From the NCBI GenBank assembly GCA_902806395.1, contig CADCWH010000319.1, forward strand, positions 1 through 5,031: a DNA stretch of 5,031 nucleotides, given 5' to 3'. Below the pieces are notes generated by a model. That model did no database searches. It saw only the letters and a list, made by a program, of their open reading frames with translations, and was not told where the DNA came from. The position numbers and the translations under genes are program-made. Source of the stretch: an uncultured Thermomicrobiales bacterium. Lineage in GTDB: Bacteria; Chloroflexota; Chloroflexia; Thermomicrobiales; UBA6265. Each line of letters begins with the position of its first letter. Position 1 is the first letter of the stretch. This document shows positions 1-5,031 of the stretch, in pieces.

Positions 1-203
1 AGACACATCCGAGGACTGACGACTCGGCATCGCCCGCTCGCCTCCACCAGGCCGGGTCCCCTCCGTCCCACACCGCCGACGTGGCTGCCGGGGCGGCGTA
101 CGTCGCCTCAGGGATGCGTCCCCATGAGGGCGTTTGGGCGCGGGGTGTCCACGGAGCCCAGTGCGCGGCGATAGGACCCGCGATCACCCGCCACGATCAT
201 CCC

Positions 204-223
204 GACATGGTGAGAGCCATGTC
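204..223. repeat. inverted repeat, 7-bp arms with 6-bp spacer
   Basis: GACATGG (204-210) is the exact reverse complement of CCATGTC (217-223), separated by the six bases TGAGAG. It lies about 240 bp upstream of the DUF305 start codon. It could be a small hairpin or an operator for a dimeric regulator. There is no T-run after it, so it is not a convincing terminator. Function is unknown. Confidence 0.4.
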
Positions 224-440
224 CCGAGGAGTTCCTGCCGACCTAGACTCAATCCCGACCAGCGGCGCCGGTCGTGGCGACTGGGGCGAACCGACCCGAC
301 CCCCCAGCGTCCGACGGGCCATGACCCAGATCTATCGGATCTAGGCCGGGACAAGGCCACCCACCACGAGCATCACGCACAGGCATGGTCGGTCTCTTCG
401 CCCGAGTCCCGACCCTGGCGTCCTACCCGGTCCGACCAAT

Positions 441-449
441 GGAGAAAGG
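441..449 (+). promoter_or_regulatory. ribosome binding site of the DUF305 gene
   Basis: The purine-rich GGAGAAAGG lies 11 bases before the ATG at 461. It supports that ATG over the in-frame GTG/ATG codons further upstream, which would place an unrelated low-complexity stretch in front of the signal peptide. Confidence 0.55.
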
Positions 450-460
450 CTCCCAATACC

Positions 461-1222
461 ATGTCCCGACAGTTGATCTGGCGATTCTCGGTCGTCGCCC
501 TCCTCTTGGCCGCCGTCGTCACGACCCTTCGAGGCGACCCGGCCGTCGCCGCTACCCAGTCCGCGACCCCGACCCCGATTCCCGCCTCGTGCGACACCGT
601 GGGCACCCCGGCCGTTGGCATGGACATGTCTGGCATGGACATGTCCATGGCGAGTCCCACCGCCGCAATGGAGATGGGCACCCCGGTCATCATGGGCACG
701 GGCGAGATCGACCGGCTCTACATCGACATGATGATCCCCCACCACGCCAGCATCGTTGCCCTGGCCCAGGCCTCCCTCCCTCGATTGACGGACGAGCGGC
801 TCGTCGCGTTGGCCGAGGCGATCGTCACCGCCCAGACCACCGAGATCGAGGAGTTGGGCGAGATCCGCCTCCACCTGTACGGCTCCGCTGAGCCCATGAT
901 GCTCACCGACGACGAGATGATGCGGGTGACGCCCAGCATGGCGATGCCCATGGGCGAGATGATGGCCCAGATGGACGCCGCGACTCAGGTCCAGACCTTC
1001 TGCGCCGCGACCGACCCCGACCTGGCCTTCATCGACCTGGTCATCCCCCATCACCAGAGTGCCATCATGGCATCCGAGACCGTCATCGAAGGGTCCACGA
1101 CCACCGAAGTGACCGAATTCGCCGGCCGGGTCATCGACGCTCAGCGGCGCGAGATCGAGGACCTGACCGCTATCCGCGTCGAGCGCTACGGCTCTGGCAC
1201 CCCCGAACCGGTCGGCACCTGA
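461..1222 (+). CDS. secreted DUF305 family protein with Met-rich segment
   Basis: This encodes 253 aa. Residues 1-31 look like a Sec signal peptide: a basic start (MSRQLIWR), a hydrophobic core at 9-22 and an Ala-Val-Ala cleavage site near 28-31. A Thr/Pro linker (about 32-42) leads into a Met-rich segment (54-72, with Met at 54, 56, 59, 61, 63, 70 and 72). Two DUF305 (ferritin-like) repeats follow. The first has YIDMMIPHH (His94-His95) and a helix with Gln-x-x-Glu-Ile near 125-135. The second has FIDLVIPHH (His197-His198) and AQRREIEDL near 227-235. A second Met-rich patch lies at 153-171 between them. The only cysteines are Cys44 and Cys181, which could form a disulfide. The family is exported and often found near metal or copper genes; its biochemical role is not established. 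Copper or other soft-metal binding outside the membrane is inferred from the Met and His-His motifs. The gene appears monocistronic, with a hairpin just after the stop. The start was chosen for its ribosome binding site and signal peptide. Confidence 0.93.
   Translation: MSRQLIWRFSVVALLLAAVVTTLRGDPAVAATQSATPTPIPASCDTVGTPAVGMDMSGMDMSMASPTAAMEMGTPVIMGTGEIDRLYIDMMIPHHASIVALAQASLPRLTDERLVALAEAIVTAQTTEIEELGEIRLHLYGSAEPMMLTDDEMMRVTPSMAMPMGEMMAQMDAATQVQTFCAATDPDLAFIDLVIPHHQSAIMASETVIEGSTTTEVTEFAGRVIDAQRREIEDLTAIRVERYGSGTPEPVGT
616..645 (+). repeat. 15-bp tandem repeat inside the DUF305 gene, overlapping a palindrome
   Basis: The unit TGGCATGGACATGTC occurs twice head to tail with no mismatch (616-630 and 631-645). 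It encodes a repeated Gly-Met-Asp-Met-Ser in the Met-rich segment. The second copy overlaps a perfect 16-bp palindrome, CATGGACATGTCCATG, at 634-649. A recent in-frame duplication that adds methionine ligands is the simplest reading. Confidence 0.8.
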
Positions 1223-1231
1223 CGTGACGGC

Positions 1232-1253
1232 ATCCCGGCAACCTCGCCGGGAT
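1232..1253 (+). terminator. hairpin terminator candidate after the DUF305 gene
   Basis: A perfect 8-bp stem, ATCCCGGC / GCCGGGAT, with loop AACCTC begins 10 bases after the stop codon. No T-run follows (the next bases are TGGACTG), so it may act as an imperfect terminator or a 3'-end stabiliser. Being symmetric, it could also serve leftward transcripts. Confidence 0.5.
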
Positions 1254-1289
1254 TGGACTGGATCGGGCAGGAAGCGCGGGCCAAGAGCG

Positions 1290-1340
1290 GTGTCATACGG
1301 TTTATCGACACTTGACTCGCGTCCGCATCGACCGTAGCAC
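1290..1340 (+). promoter_or_regulatory. possible orphan promoter with operator-like inverted repeat
   Basis: TTGACT (1312-1317) matches the -35 consensus at five of six positions. After a 17-bp spacer comes TAGCAC (1335-1340), a weak -10. The -35 is directly preceded by an inverted repeat, GTGTC (1290-1294) and GACAC (1307-1311), in an unusually AT-containing stretch. No coding gene follows on this strand before the antisense side of the cupin gene, so any transcript would be non-coding. The weak -10 keeps confidence low. Confidence 0.25.
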
Positions 1341-1381
1341 GCCCTCCCCCGCATCGAAGTCCAAGACATTGTGCCCGGGTC

Positions 1382-1403
1382 AGCGTCGACTCTGGCCGAC
1401 GCT
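1382..1403. other. 7-bp stem-loop in the convergent gap
   Basis: AGCGTCG (1382-1388) and CGACGCT (1397-1403) are exact reverse complements around an 8-base loop. No T-run follows on either strand. It lies about 35 bases downstream of the start point predicted for the possible promoter at 1290-1340. It could be the 5' structure of a small RNA, or chance in GC-rich DNA. Confidence 0.3.
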
Positions 1404-1750
1404 TACTCCGGTCAGATTGAGCCCTCGGGCCTCGTCCACGGCATGCGGTCAGGCGCAGGATGAGCCGACCAGCGCAACGGGACCGACCGTGGCCTCGGCC
1501 GACTGACCGCCATGGACGCGGTCGCGCTCTGCGTCGTCATCGACGCCCGCACGAGGCGGCACCAGTGCCGCGGCGACGAGAACCAGACGCACGGAGAACT
1601 CAAGTGGGTGACCGTGCGGTGCCCGCGCCGAGGCGTGCGGTCGCCGTGAGCGGGTCCGTGGAGAACGGAGGGTCGATGTGGCGCTCCAGCTACGATGTTC
1701 CCTGGGCCCAGCGGCAGCACCCGCGACAGGTCGCCCCATCAGACCATGAT

Positions 1751-1772
1751 TCGATGCCACCTCGATGCCACC
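1751..1772. repeat. 11-bp tandem direct repeat
   Basis: TCGATGCCACC occurs twice with no gap (1751-1761 and 1762-1772), about 30 bp beyond the stop codon of the cupin gene in the convergent gap. It could be replication slippage. Two copies are too few to call a repeat locus. Confidence 0.6.
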
Positions 1773-1803
1773 GCAGCCAAGCCACCCCGGATCGTCACCG
1801 AGG

Positions 1804-2454
1804 TCAACGGGGGCTCGATGCCTCTGCCTCGTCGATGGCCAGATTGCTCTCGGCACACGGCACGTTCACATACCCAGACCGGAAGGGTTCCGATCGCCCC
1901 TCTTCGGGATGGTACCGTTGCCGCCAGATGCAACCGGTATCGTTGCCCAAGAGGTGCAGCGAGACCGACGTGACGTCGGACGTGGTCCGCACGCGGTGGA
2001 TGTCGTTTTCCGGCATCAACTCGTAGAAGTCACCGGCCCGCAACGCGTGCCGCGCCGTCATGGTGAGGTGCGCTTGCCCATCGGTGCTGCCGTCATCGTG
2101 ACGGGCGAAAACCTCCTCGTCCTGGGTTCCCCGGTAGAGCCCGACGAGACCCCAGGCCAGGTGGTCATGCACGGGGGTGGACACCCCCGGCGGCACCACC
2201 AGGGCCGAGAATGCCAACTCCCCCTCCGTCTCCCGGTACAGCAGCCACATCCCGATCCCGCCGCCCATCCCGCTCTCTGGTGCTGACTCCTGGTACCGGG
2301 CCGGCAACCAGCCCGGGTCGGATAGCAGCGCCGCGAAGTGGGGCCGGATCGCCGCGACGGTCTTACGGGGGTCGTCCGAGCGCCGTTGGATCGATCGCAC
2401 CTCACCGATGAATGTCCGCATCGCCGGCACGTCGAGGACGAACTCGTCAGCCAT
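1804..2454 (-). CDS. cupin protein of the thiol dioxygenase family (cysteine / 3-mercaptopropionate dioxygenase-like)
   Basis: This encodes 216 aa from ATG 2454; a GTG at 2463 would add three residues. ATG is preferred, with the purine run GGTGGAGGAG just ahead, though spacing suits neither start perfectly. Relatives are small cytosolic Fe(II) enzymes that add O2 to a thiol to give a sulfinate. Cupin motif 1 reads Gly90-x5-His96-Asp-His98, followed by Trp-Gly102 and Gly109. The Gly at 102, instead of the Cys that cross-links in animal cysteine dioxygenase, resembles bacterial 3-mercaptopropionate dioxygenases. Motif 2 is GDFYELMP followed by Asp-Ile-His153-Arg-Val. His96, His98 and His153 should bind iron. 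The Ser-x-His-x-Tyr triad is Ser165, His167 and Leu169, so Tyr is missing. Arg178 lies nine residues on, at the spacing of a carboxylate-binding Arg reported in bacterial relatives. The C-terminal FRSGY (191-195) also fits the family. It is downstream in an operon with the DUF4127 gene. The substrate cannot be read from sequence; an altered or non-oxygenase role is possible. Confidence 0.88.
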   Translation of the reverse strand: MADEFVLDVPAMRTFIGEVRSIQRRSDDPRKTVAAIRPHFAALLSDPGWLPARYQESAPESGMGGGIGMWLLYRETEGELAFSALVVPPGVSTPVHDHLAWGLVGLYRGTQDEEVFARHDDGSTDGQAHLTMTARHALRAGDFYELMPENDIHRVRTTSDVTSVSLHLLGNDTGCIWRQRYHPEEGRSEPFRSGYVNVPCAESNLAIDEAEASSPR

Positions 2455-2472
2455 CTCCTCCACCTTTCCGAA

Positions 2473-3996
2473 TCACGCCGGACCGGCCATCGGTCCCAAC
2501 CGGAAATCCACCTCGAAGGTCCGCCCCCAGGGAAACCCGACGCTGCCCGGCACCAGGCACCACCCAGCCGATCCACCGGCCAGGTCGGTCATGAGTTCTG
2601 CCAGGCGCGGTTCGAGCCACGACGCCGCGGCGGCGACATCCCCCCCTGGCGGCAACTCGGGTGTGCCGGTCGTTTGCCGCAGCCACGCCCGAAGCTCTGC
2701 GCGGAGGCGGCCCTGGTATCCCCAATCCTCGACGAACCGGTGCAGGGTCAACCGCTGCCGTGCCATCGCGTCGGCATCGGGCAGGCCAGCGAGCGCGGCC
2801 TGGGCGACCACGCCGCCGATCGTGTTCCCGGCCGTGTTCCACGCCCCGTAGGCGGCCAGATCGGCCGGAGCCACCGCACTCAGCAGCAGGTCCGTGAAGC
2901 GGGGCGCGGCCCCGTTCGGGTAGGCGACGTCCGCGATCGCCACCGGTTTCCCGCTCGCGATGCTCCGGACGACCCGCCCGACTCCCGCCCGCAGGTCCGC
3001 CTCCCGCTCGGTCCCGCCCGTCGGGCCATTGTCTGGGTCCCATGGTCCCTGGGCAGGCACCGGTGGGTTGATGGCCAGGTGGATCACGTCTGCACTCGCA
3101 TCATCCGCTCCGGTGACCTCACCCCCCAGCGCCGCGACCTGCCGCTCGACCGTCACCGACACCGGTCCGTCCTCGAATGGGGCGACGACGCGCTCGCCCC
3201 CCGGCACCAGATAGTCCGGTGCGAAGCGGGGCCGGACCCCAGACGCCTGGAGGATCGCCCGTGCCACCAGCACGCAGCCGATCTCGTCTGCCCCCGGGTA
3301 GAAGATGACCCGTCCACCGAGGTCGAGCCAACCGGCCCACGTCTCCGCCCAGGCCTTCTCCCGGCTCGCCAGGCCGTCCGGGCTCGTATCGTCCGACCCG
3401 ACCACCAGCAGGTCGAAGACGCCTTCGGCGGCCAAACCCAGCACCGCCAGGTTGAGCGCGTGGTTCCGCGCCCGCCGACGCAGCCAGTCCCCTCGATCGG
3501 CCGCCGGGACGATCCGTTCGATCGCCGCGACCTCCCGCCCGGCGTCCTCACCGCGGGAGTGCCGGTCCATCGCCCGCGACAGGCGCGCCAACGACCGACC
3601 ATGGTCGCCCCAGTAGGCCGGTTCTTCGGTCGAGTCGTCGGCGTCGGCGATCCGGGTCACCACCGTGCAGCCGAGGATCGCCAGGTCGGGCCGTGCCCGC
3701 CGGATCTCCCGCACGACCGCGAGTCGCCCGACCACCGCCTCCACCGGCTCGTGCGTGGTCCGCGAGGCGATCAGACCTCCGTGGGCCACCATATCGCACG
3801 AGAGCACCAGGGCGTCCAACGAAGGCGCCTCGTCCCGCAGCCAGGCCGACACCGCCGCCGTCTGCGCCGGTTCCCGCCGGTGGCTCAACAGGTCGGCCGG
3901 AGGCAAGACCACCGTCACGCCCGCCACCGCTCCGGTCATCACCGGGTCGCGAGTATTGGCCGGTCGCTCGTCCAGTGGGATCAACCCGATGCGCAC
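2473..3996 (-). CDS. DUF4127 family protein
   Basis: This encodes 507 aa, about the usual length for DUF4127, a family without an established reaction. Conserved blocks: PLDERPAN at 7-14, LSCDMVAHGGLIASR at 65-79, GSDDTSPDG at 200-208, PGADEIG at 234-240, ADVAYPNGA at 355-363, YGAWNTAGNTIG at 383-394 and FPWGRTFEVDF at 488-498. Many invariant Asp, Glu, Arg and Asn residues suggest an enzyme that binds a metal or polar ligand; that is inference. No signal peptide or membrane segment is seen, so it is probably cytosolic. GTG 3996 was chosen because AGGGAGGG lies four bases upstream and because family members start a few residues before PLDERP. In-frame ATGs at 4011 and 4071 would add 5 or 25 residues with no good ribosome binding site. 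It is first in a leftward operon, with the cupin starting 18 bp after its stop (9 bp if GTG 2463 is used). It faces the permease gene across 94 bp. Confidence 0.92.
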   Translation of the reverse strand: MRIGLIPLDERPANTRDPVMTGAVAGVTVVLPPADLLSHRREPAQTAAVSAWLRDEAPSLDALVLSCDMVAHGGLIASRTTHEPVEAVVGRLAVVREIRRARPDLAILGCTVVTRIADADDSTEEPAYWGDHGRSLARLSRAMDRHSRGEDAGREVAAIERIVPAADRGDWLRRRARNHALNLAVLGLAAEGVFDLLVVGSDDTSPDGLASREKAWAETWAGWLDLGGRVIFYPGADEIGCVLVARAILQASGVRPRFAPDYLVPGGERVVAPFEDGPVSVTVERQVAALGGEVTGADDASADVIHLAINPPVPAQGPWDPDNGPTGGTEREADLRAGVGRVVRSIASGKPVAIADVAYPNGAAPRFTDLLLSAVAPADLAAYGAWNTAGNTIGGVVAQAALAGLPDADAMARQRLTLHRFVEDWGYQGRLRAELRAWLRQTTGTPELPPGGDVAAAASWLEPRLAELMTDLAGGSAGWCLVPGSVGFPWGRTFEVDFRLGPMAGPA

Positions 3997-4000
3997 CGAC

Positions 4001-4008
4001 CCCTCCCT
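4001..4008 (-). promoter_or_regulatory. ribosome binding site deciding the DUF4127 start
   Basis: On the minus strand AGGGAGGG sits four bases before the GTG at 3996. This is the best Shine-Dalgarno match near the gene start. It overlaps the codons that would follow the alternative ATG at 4011, which favours the GTG. Confidence 0.65.
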
Positions 4009-4078
4009 CATCTTGCCCGGCCGTCTGACCTGGCATGGGTCCCCGTCGGGATTGCCGTAGTGATCCACCACAGCGTTT

Positions 4079-4084
4079 TACAAT
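4079..4084 (+). promoter_or_regulatory. -10 element giving a predicted leaderless permease mRNA
   Basis: TACAAT differs from the TATAAT consensus at one position. It ends six bases before the ATG at 4091, so it spans exactly -12 to -7 and the A of ATG becomes +1. No Shine-Dalgarno sequence precedes that ATG, as expected for a leaderless message. No good -35 exists at 16-18 bp; TTGCCG at 4052-4057 is 21 bp away. A TANNNT -10 just ahead of the start codon is the known signature of leaderless genes in several high-GC or deep-branching bacteria. Confidence 0.55.
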
Positions 4085-4090
4085 GGTCGC

Positions 4091-5031
4091 ATGGATCCCC
4101 CGACCGCCCGACTGGACCGTCCCGCCGTGGGCGACCGCCCGTCTCGTCCCTCCGATTCGCCCGAAGCCTCCTCGGTGGTCCCGGTCGGGGAGGTGCCCGA
4201 CAACACCGTTGGCGGGCGATCCCGGCTGCGGGGGAGACCGTCACCTCCGGTGACGGGGTCGCTCGGGACGGGACGAATCACGACGACTGCCCGCCAATGG
4301 CTGCCGCCGGCCCTAGTCCTGATCGCGCTGACCGGTGCCTGGGAGGCGTGGGTCCGGCTGCGCGGCGTCGCGGCCTGGCTCCTGCCGCCACCGAGTGCGA
4401 TCGCCCAGGCCCTCGTCGATGACCGGGCACTGCTCGCCAGCCACGCCCGCGTCACGCTGGTGGAGGTGCTGCTCGGATTCGCCCTAGCCGTGGTCGCCGG
4501 GGTCGCCCTGGGCGCTGCTATCGACGCCTCCCCGACCCTGCGTCGCGCCCTCTACCCCCTCGTCGTCGCCAGTCAGACCATCCCATTGATCGCCCTCGCC
4601 CCCCTGTTCCTGATCTGGTTTGGCTATGGCCTCCTCCCGAAGGTCTTGGTCACTGCCCTGATCGCCTTCTTCCCGATCACCGTCGGCACCGTCGACGGCC
4701 TCCGCGCCACCGACGAGGACACCCGCGACCTGTTCGCCTCCCTCGGTGCGGGCCGCTGGGCATACTTCCGCCACGCCAAGGTCCCCGCCGCCCTGCCAGC
4801 CATCCTCTCTGGCGCCAAGATCGCCGTCGCCGTCAGCGTGATCGGCGCCGTGTTCGGCGAACTCTTCGGATCGAGCCAGGGCCTCGGTTACCTCCTCCAG
4901 CGATCGATGTCCCAGTTCCTCACCGCTCGCGTCTTCGCCAGCATCGCGATCCTCTCCGCCATGGGCGTCCTGCTCTTCCTCGCCGTCTCGGCCATCGAGC
5001 GCTGGCTCACCCCCTGGCGCCGGATCGAGGA
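4091..5031 (+). CDS. ABC transporter permease, SsuC/TauC/ThiX type (3' end cut by window)
   Basis: There are 313 codons in the window, with no stop before the edge. This is an inner-membrane subunit of a binding-protein-dependent importer (BPD_transp_1 fold). Likely membrane segments are at about 72-88, 122-144, 155-176, 183-202, 241-258 and 282-303. The EAA loop that docks the ATPase covers about 207-240: FASLGAGRWAYFRHAKVP followed by ALP and Gly241. The pattern SQTIPLIALAPLFLIWFGYG (161-180) is typical of permeases for sulfonates, taurine, nitrate or the thiamine pyrimidine precursor; which one cannot be decided here. Residues 1-66 form an unusual Pro/Ser/Arg-rich cytoplasmic extension before the first helix. 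ATG 4091 is the first start after an in-frame TGA at 4061; a shorter start at GTG 4250 is possible. The protein probably ends shortly past the edge, since the last helix and basic tail (WLTPWRR) are present. ATPase and binding-protein genes are presumably outside the window. It is divergent from the DUF4127-cupin operon. Confidence 0.92.
   Translation, partial: MDPPTARLDRPAVGDRPSRPSDSPEASSVVPVGEVPDNTVGGRSRLRGRPSPPVTGSLGTGRITTTARQWLPPALVLIALTGAWEAWVRLRGVAAWLLPPPSAIAQALVDDRALLASHARVTLVEVLLGFALAVVAGVALGAAIDASPTLRRALYPLVVASQTIPLIALAPLFLIWFGYGLLPKVLVTALIAFFPITVGTVDGLRATDEDTRDLFASLGAGRWAYFRHAKVPAALPAILSGAKIAVAVSVIGAVFGELFGSSQGLGYLLQRSMSQFLTARVFASIAILSAMGVLLFLAVSAIERWLTPWRRIE

Larger units (their letters stand above)
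1..460. other. upstream region with no recognised gene
   Basis: The open frames that cross this stretch (for example a GTG-initiated frame at 81-344, and the upstream extension of the DUF305 frame from 134) give Arg/Pro/His-rich low-complexity translations that resemble no family I know. They lack the strong third-position G/C bias seen in the real genes. A short inverted repeat lies at 204-223. The DUF305 promoter should lie here, but I found no convincing -35/-10 pair. TAGACT at 244-249 is -10-like but has no matching -35. No tRNA or known structured RNA was recognised. Confidence 0.5.
1223..1803. other. convergent intergenic region without a recognised gene
   Basis: This 581-bp gap lies between the 3' ends of the DUF305 gene (+) and the cupin gene (-). 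Short frames cross it on both strands, for example a 45-codon ATG frame on + at 1512-1649 and a frame on - at 1412-1720. None shows a recognisable domain or a good ribosome binding site. It holds a terminator-like hairpin (1232-1253), a possible promoter with an inverted repeat (1290-1340), another hairpin (1382-1403), a 10-bp palindrome CTGGGCCCAG (1702-1711) and an 11-bp tandem repeat (1751-1772). It may be decayed sequence or hold a small RNA. Confidence 0.5.

Noticed and set aside
92..107. Quasi-palindrome around GGCGGCGTACGTCGCC
   Set aside because: The arms pair with a G-T wobble and leave almost no loop. Such sequences are common by chance in GC-rich DNA, and no gene context gives it a role.
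134..460. N-terminal extension of the DUF305 frame
   Set aside because: It would put about 109 low-complexity residues before a clear signal peptide, while ATG 461 has its own ribosome binding site.
341..1369. 342-codon open frame on the - strand
   Set aside because: It is antisense to the DUF305 gene. The His/Gly/Arg-rich translation is the shadow of the Met/His/Asp codons on the + strand, and no family is recognisable.
1512..1649. Short + frame with VVIDARTRR, faintly like an integrase core strand
   Set aside because: Only a few residues match, with no flanking catalytic motif, terminal inverted repeats or target duplication; it is too weak to call a transposase remnant.
4056..4084. Possible minus-strand promoter (TTGTAA, 17 bp, ACTACG) for the DUF4127 operon overlapping the permease -10
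   Set aside because: The -10 hexamer is poor and the -35 is just the reverse complement of the permease -10, so it is not supportable without transcript mapping.
2338..4422. 694-codon open frame on the + strand
   Set aside because: It lies antisense to the DUF4127 gene and the cupin start. The translation is Arg/Pro/His-rich with no domain, as expected for the opposite strand of a GC-rich gene whose own strand encodes all the conserved DUF4127 motifs.

Overview
The window is GC-rich bacterial DNA (about two thirds G+C by eye, with strong G/C preference at third codon positions). Its gene content would fit a Thermomicrobia-type Chloroflexota: a secreted DUF305 protein with a Thr/Pro-rich N-terminus, a DUF4127 protein, a thiol-dioxygenase-like cupin, and a transporter gene that looks leaderless. 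The taxon is an inference from protein character, because no marker gene is present.

Layout. Positions 1-460 hold no gene I can recognise, only a short inverted repeat. A + strand gene (461-1222) encodes an exported, Met-rich, two-repeat DUF305 protein and is followed by a compact hairpin (1232-1253). A non-coding convergent gap (1223-1803) contains a possible orphan promoter with an operator-like inverted repeat, a second hairpin and an 11-bp tandem repeat. Two minus-strand genes then form a tight operon transcribed leftward: a DUF4127 protein (3996 to 2473) followed 18 bp later (9 bp if its GTG start is used) by a small cupin related to the cysteine / 3-mercaptopropionate dioxygenases (2454 to 1804). 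A 94-bp divergent intergenic region separates this operon from a + strand ABC-transporter permease of the SsuC/TauC/ThiX type (4091 to beyond 5031), which is cut by the window edge very near its C-terminus.

How they may work together. The permease family imports small organic ions such as sulfonates, taurine or the thiamine-pyrimidine precursor. The cupin family oxidises small thiols to sulfinates. The DUF4127 protein has no known reaction. A link to small organosulfur compounds is the simplest joint hypothesis, but it is inference from adjacency only. The DUF305 gene is separate, and its Met-rich and His-His motifs suggest periplasmic or extracellular metal (copper-like) binding.

The points most worth a second look are: the cupin keeps its three iron-binding histidines and the Ser and His of the Ser-His-Tyr catalytic triad but has Leu in place of Tyr; the DUF4127-cupin pairing itself; and a -10 element placed exactly so that transcription of the permease would begin at the A of its ATG. 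I saw no mobile element, CRISPR array, rRNA or tRNA.
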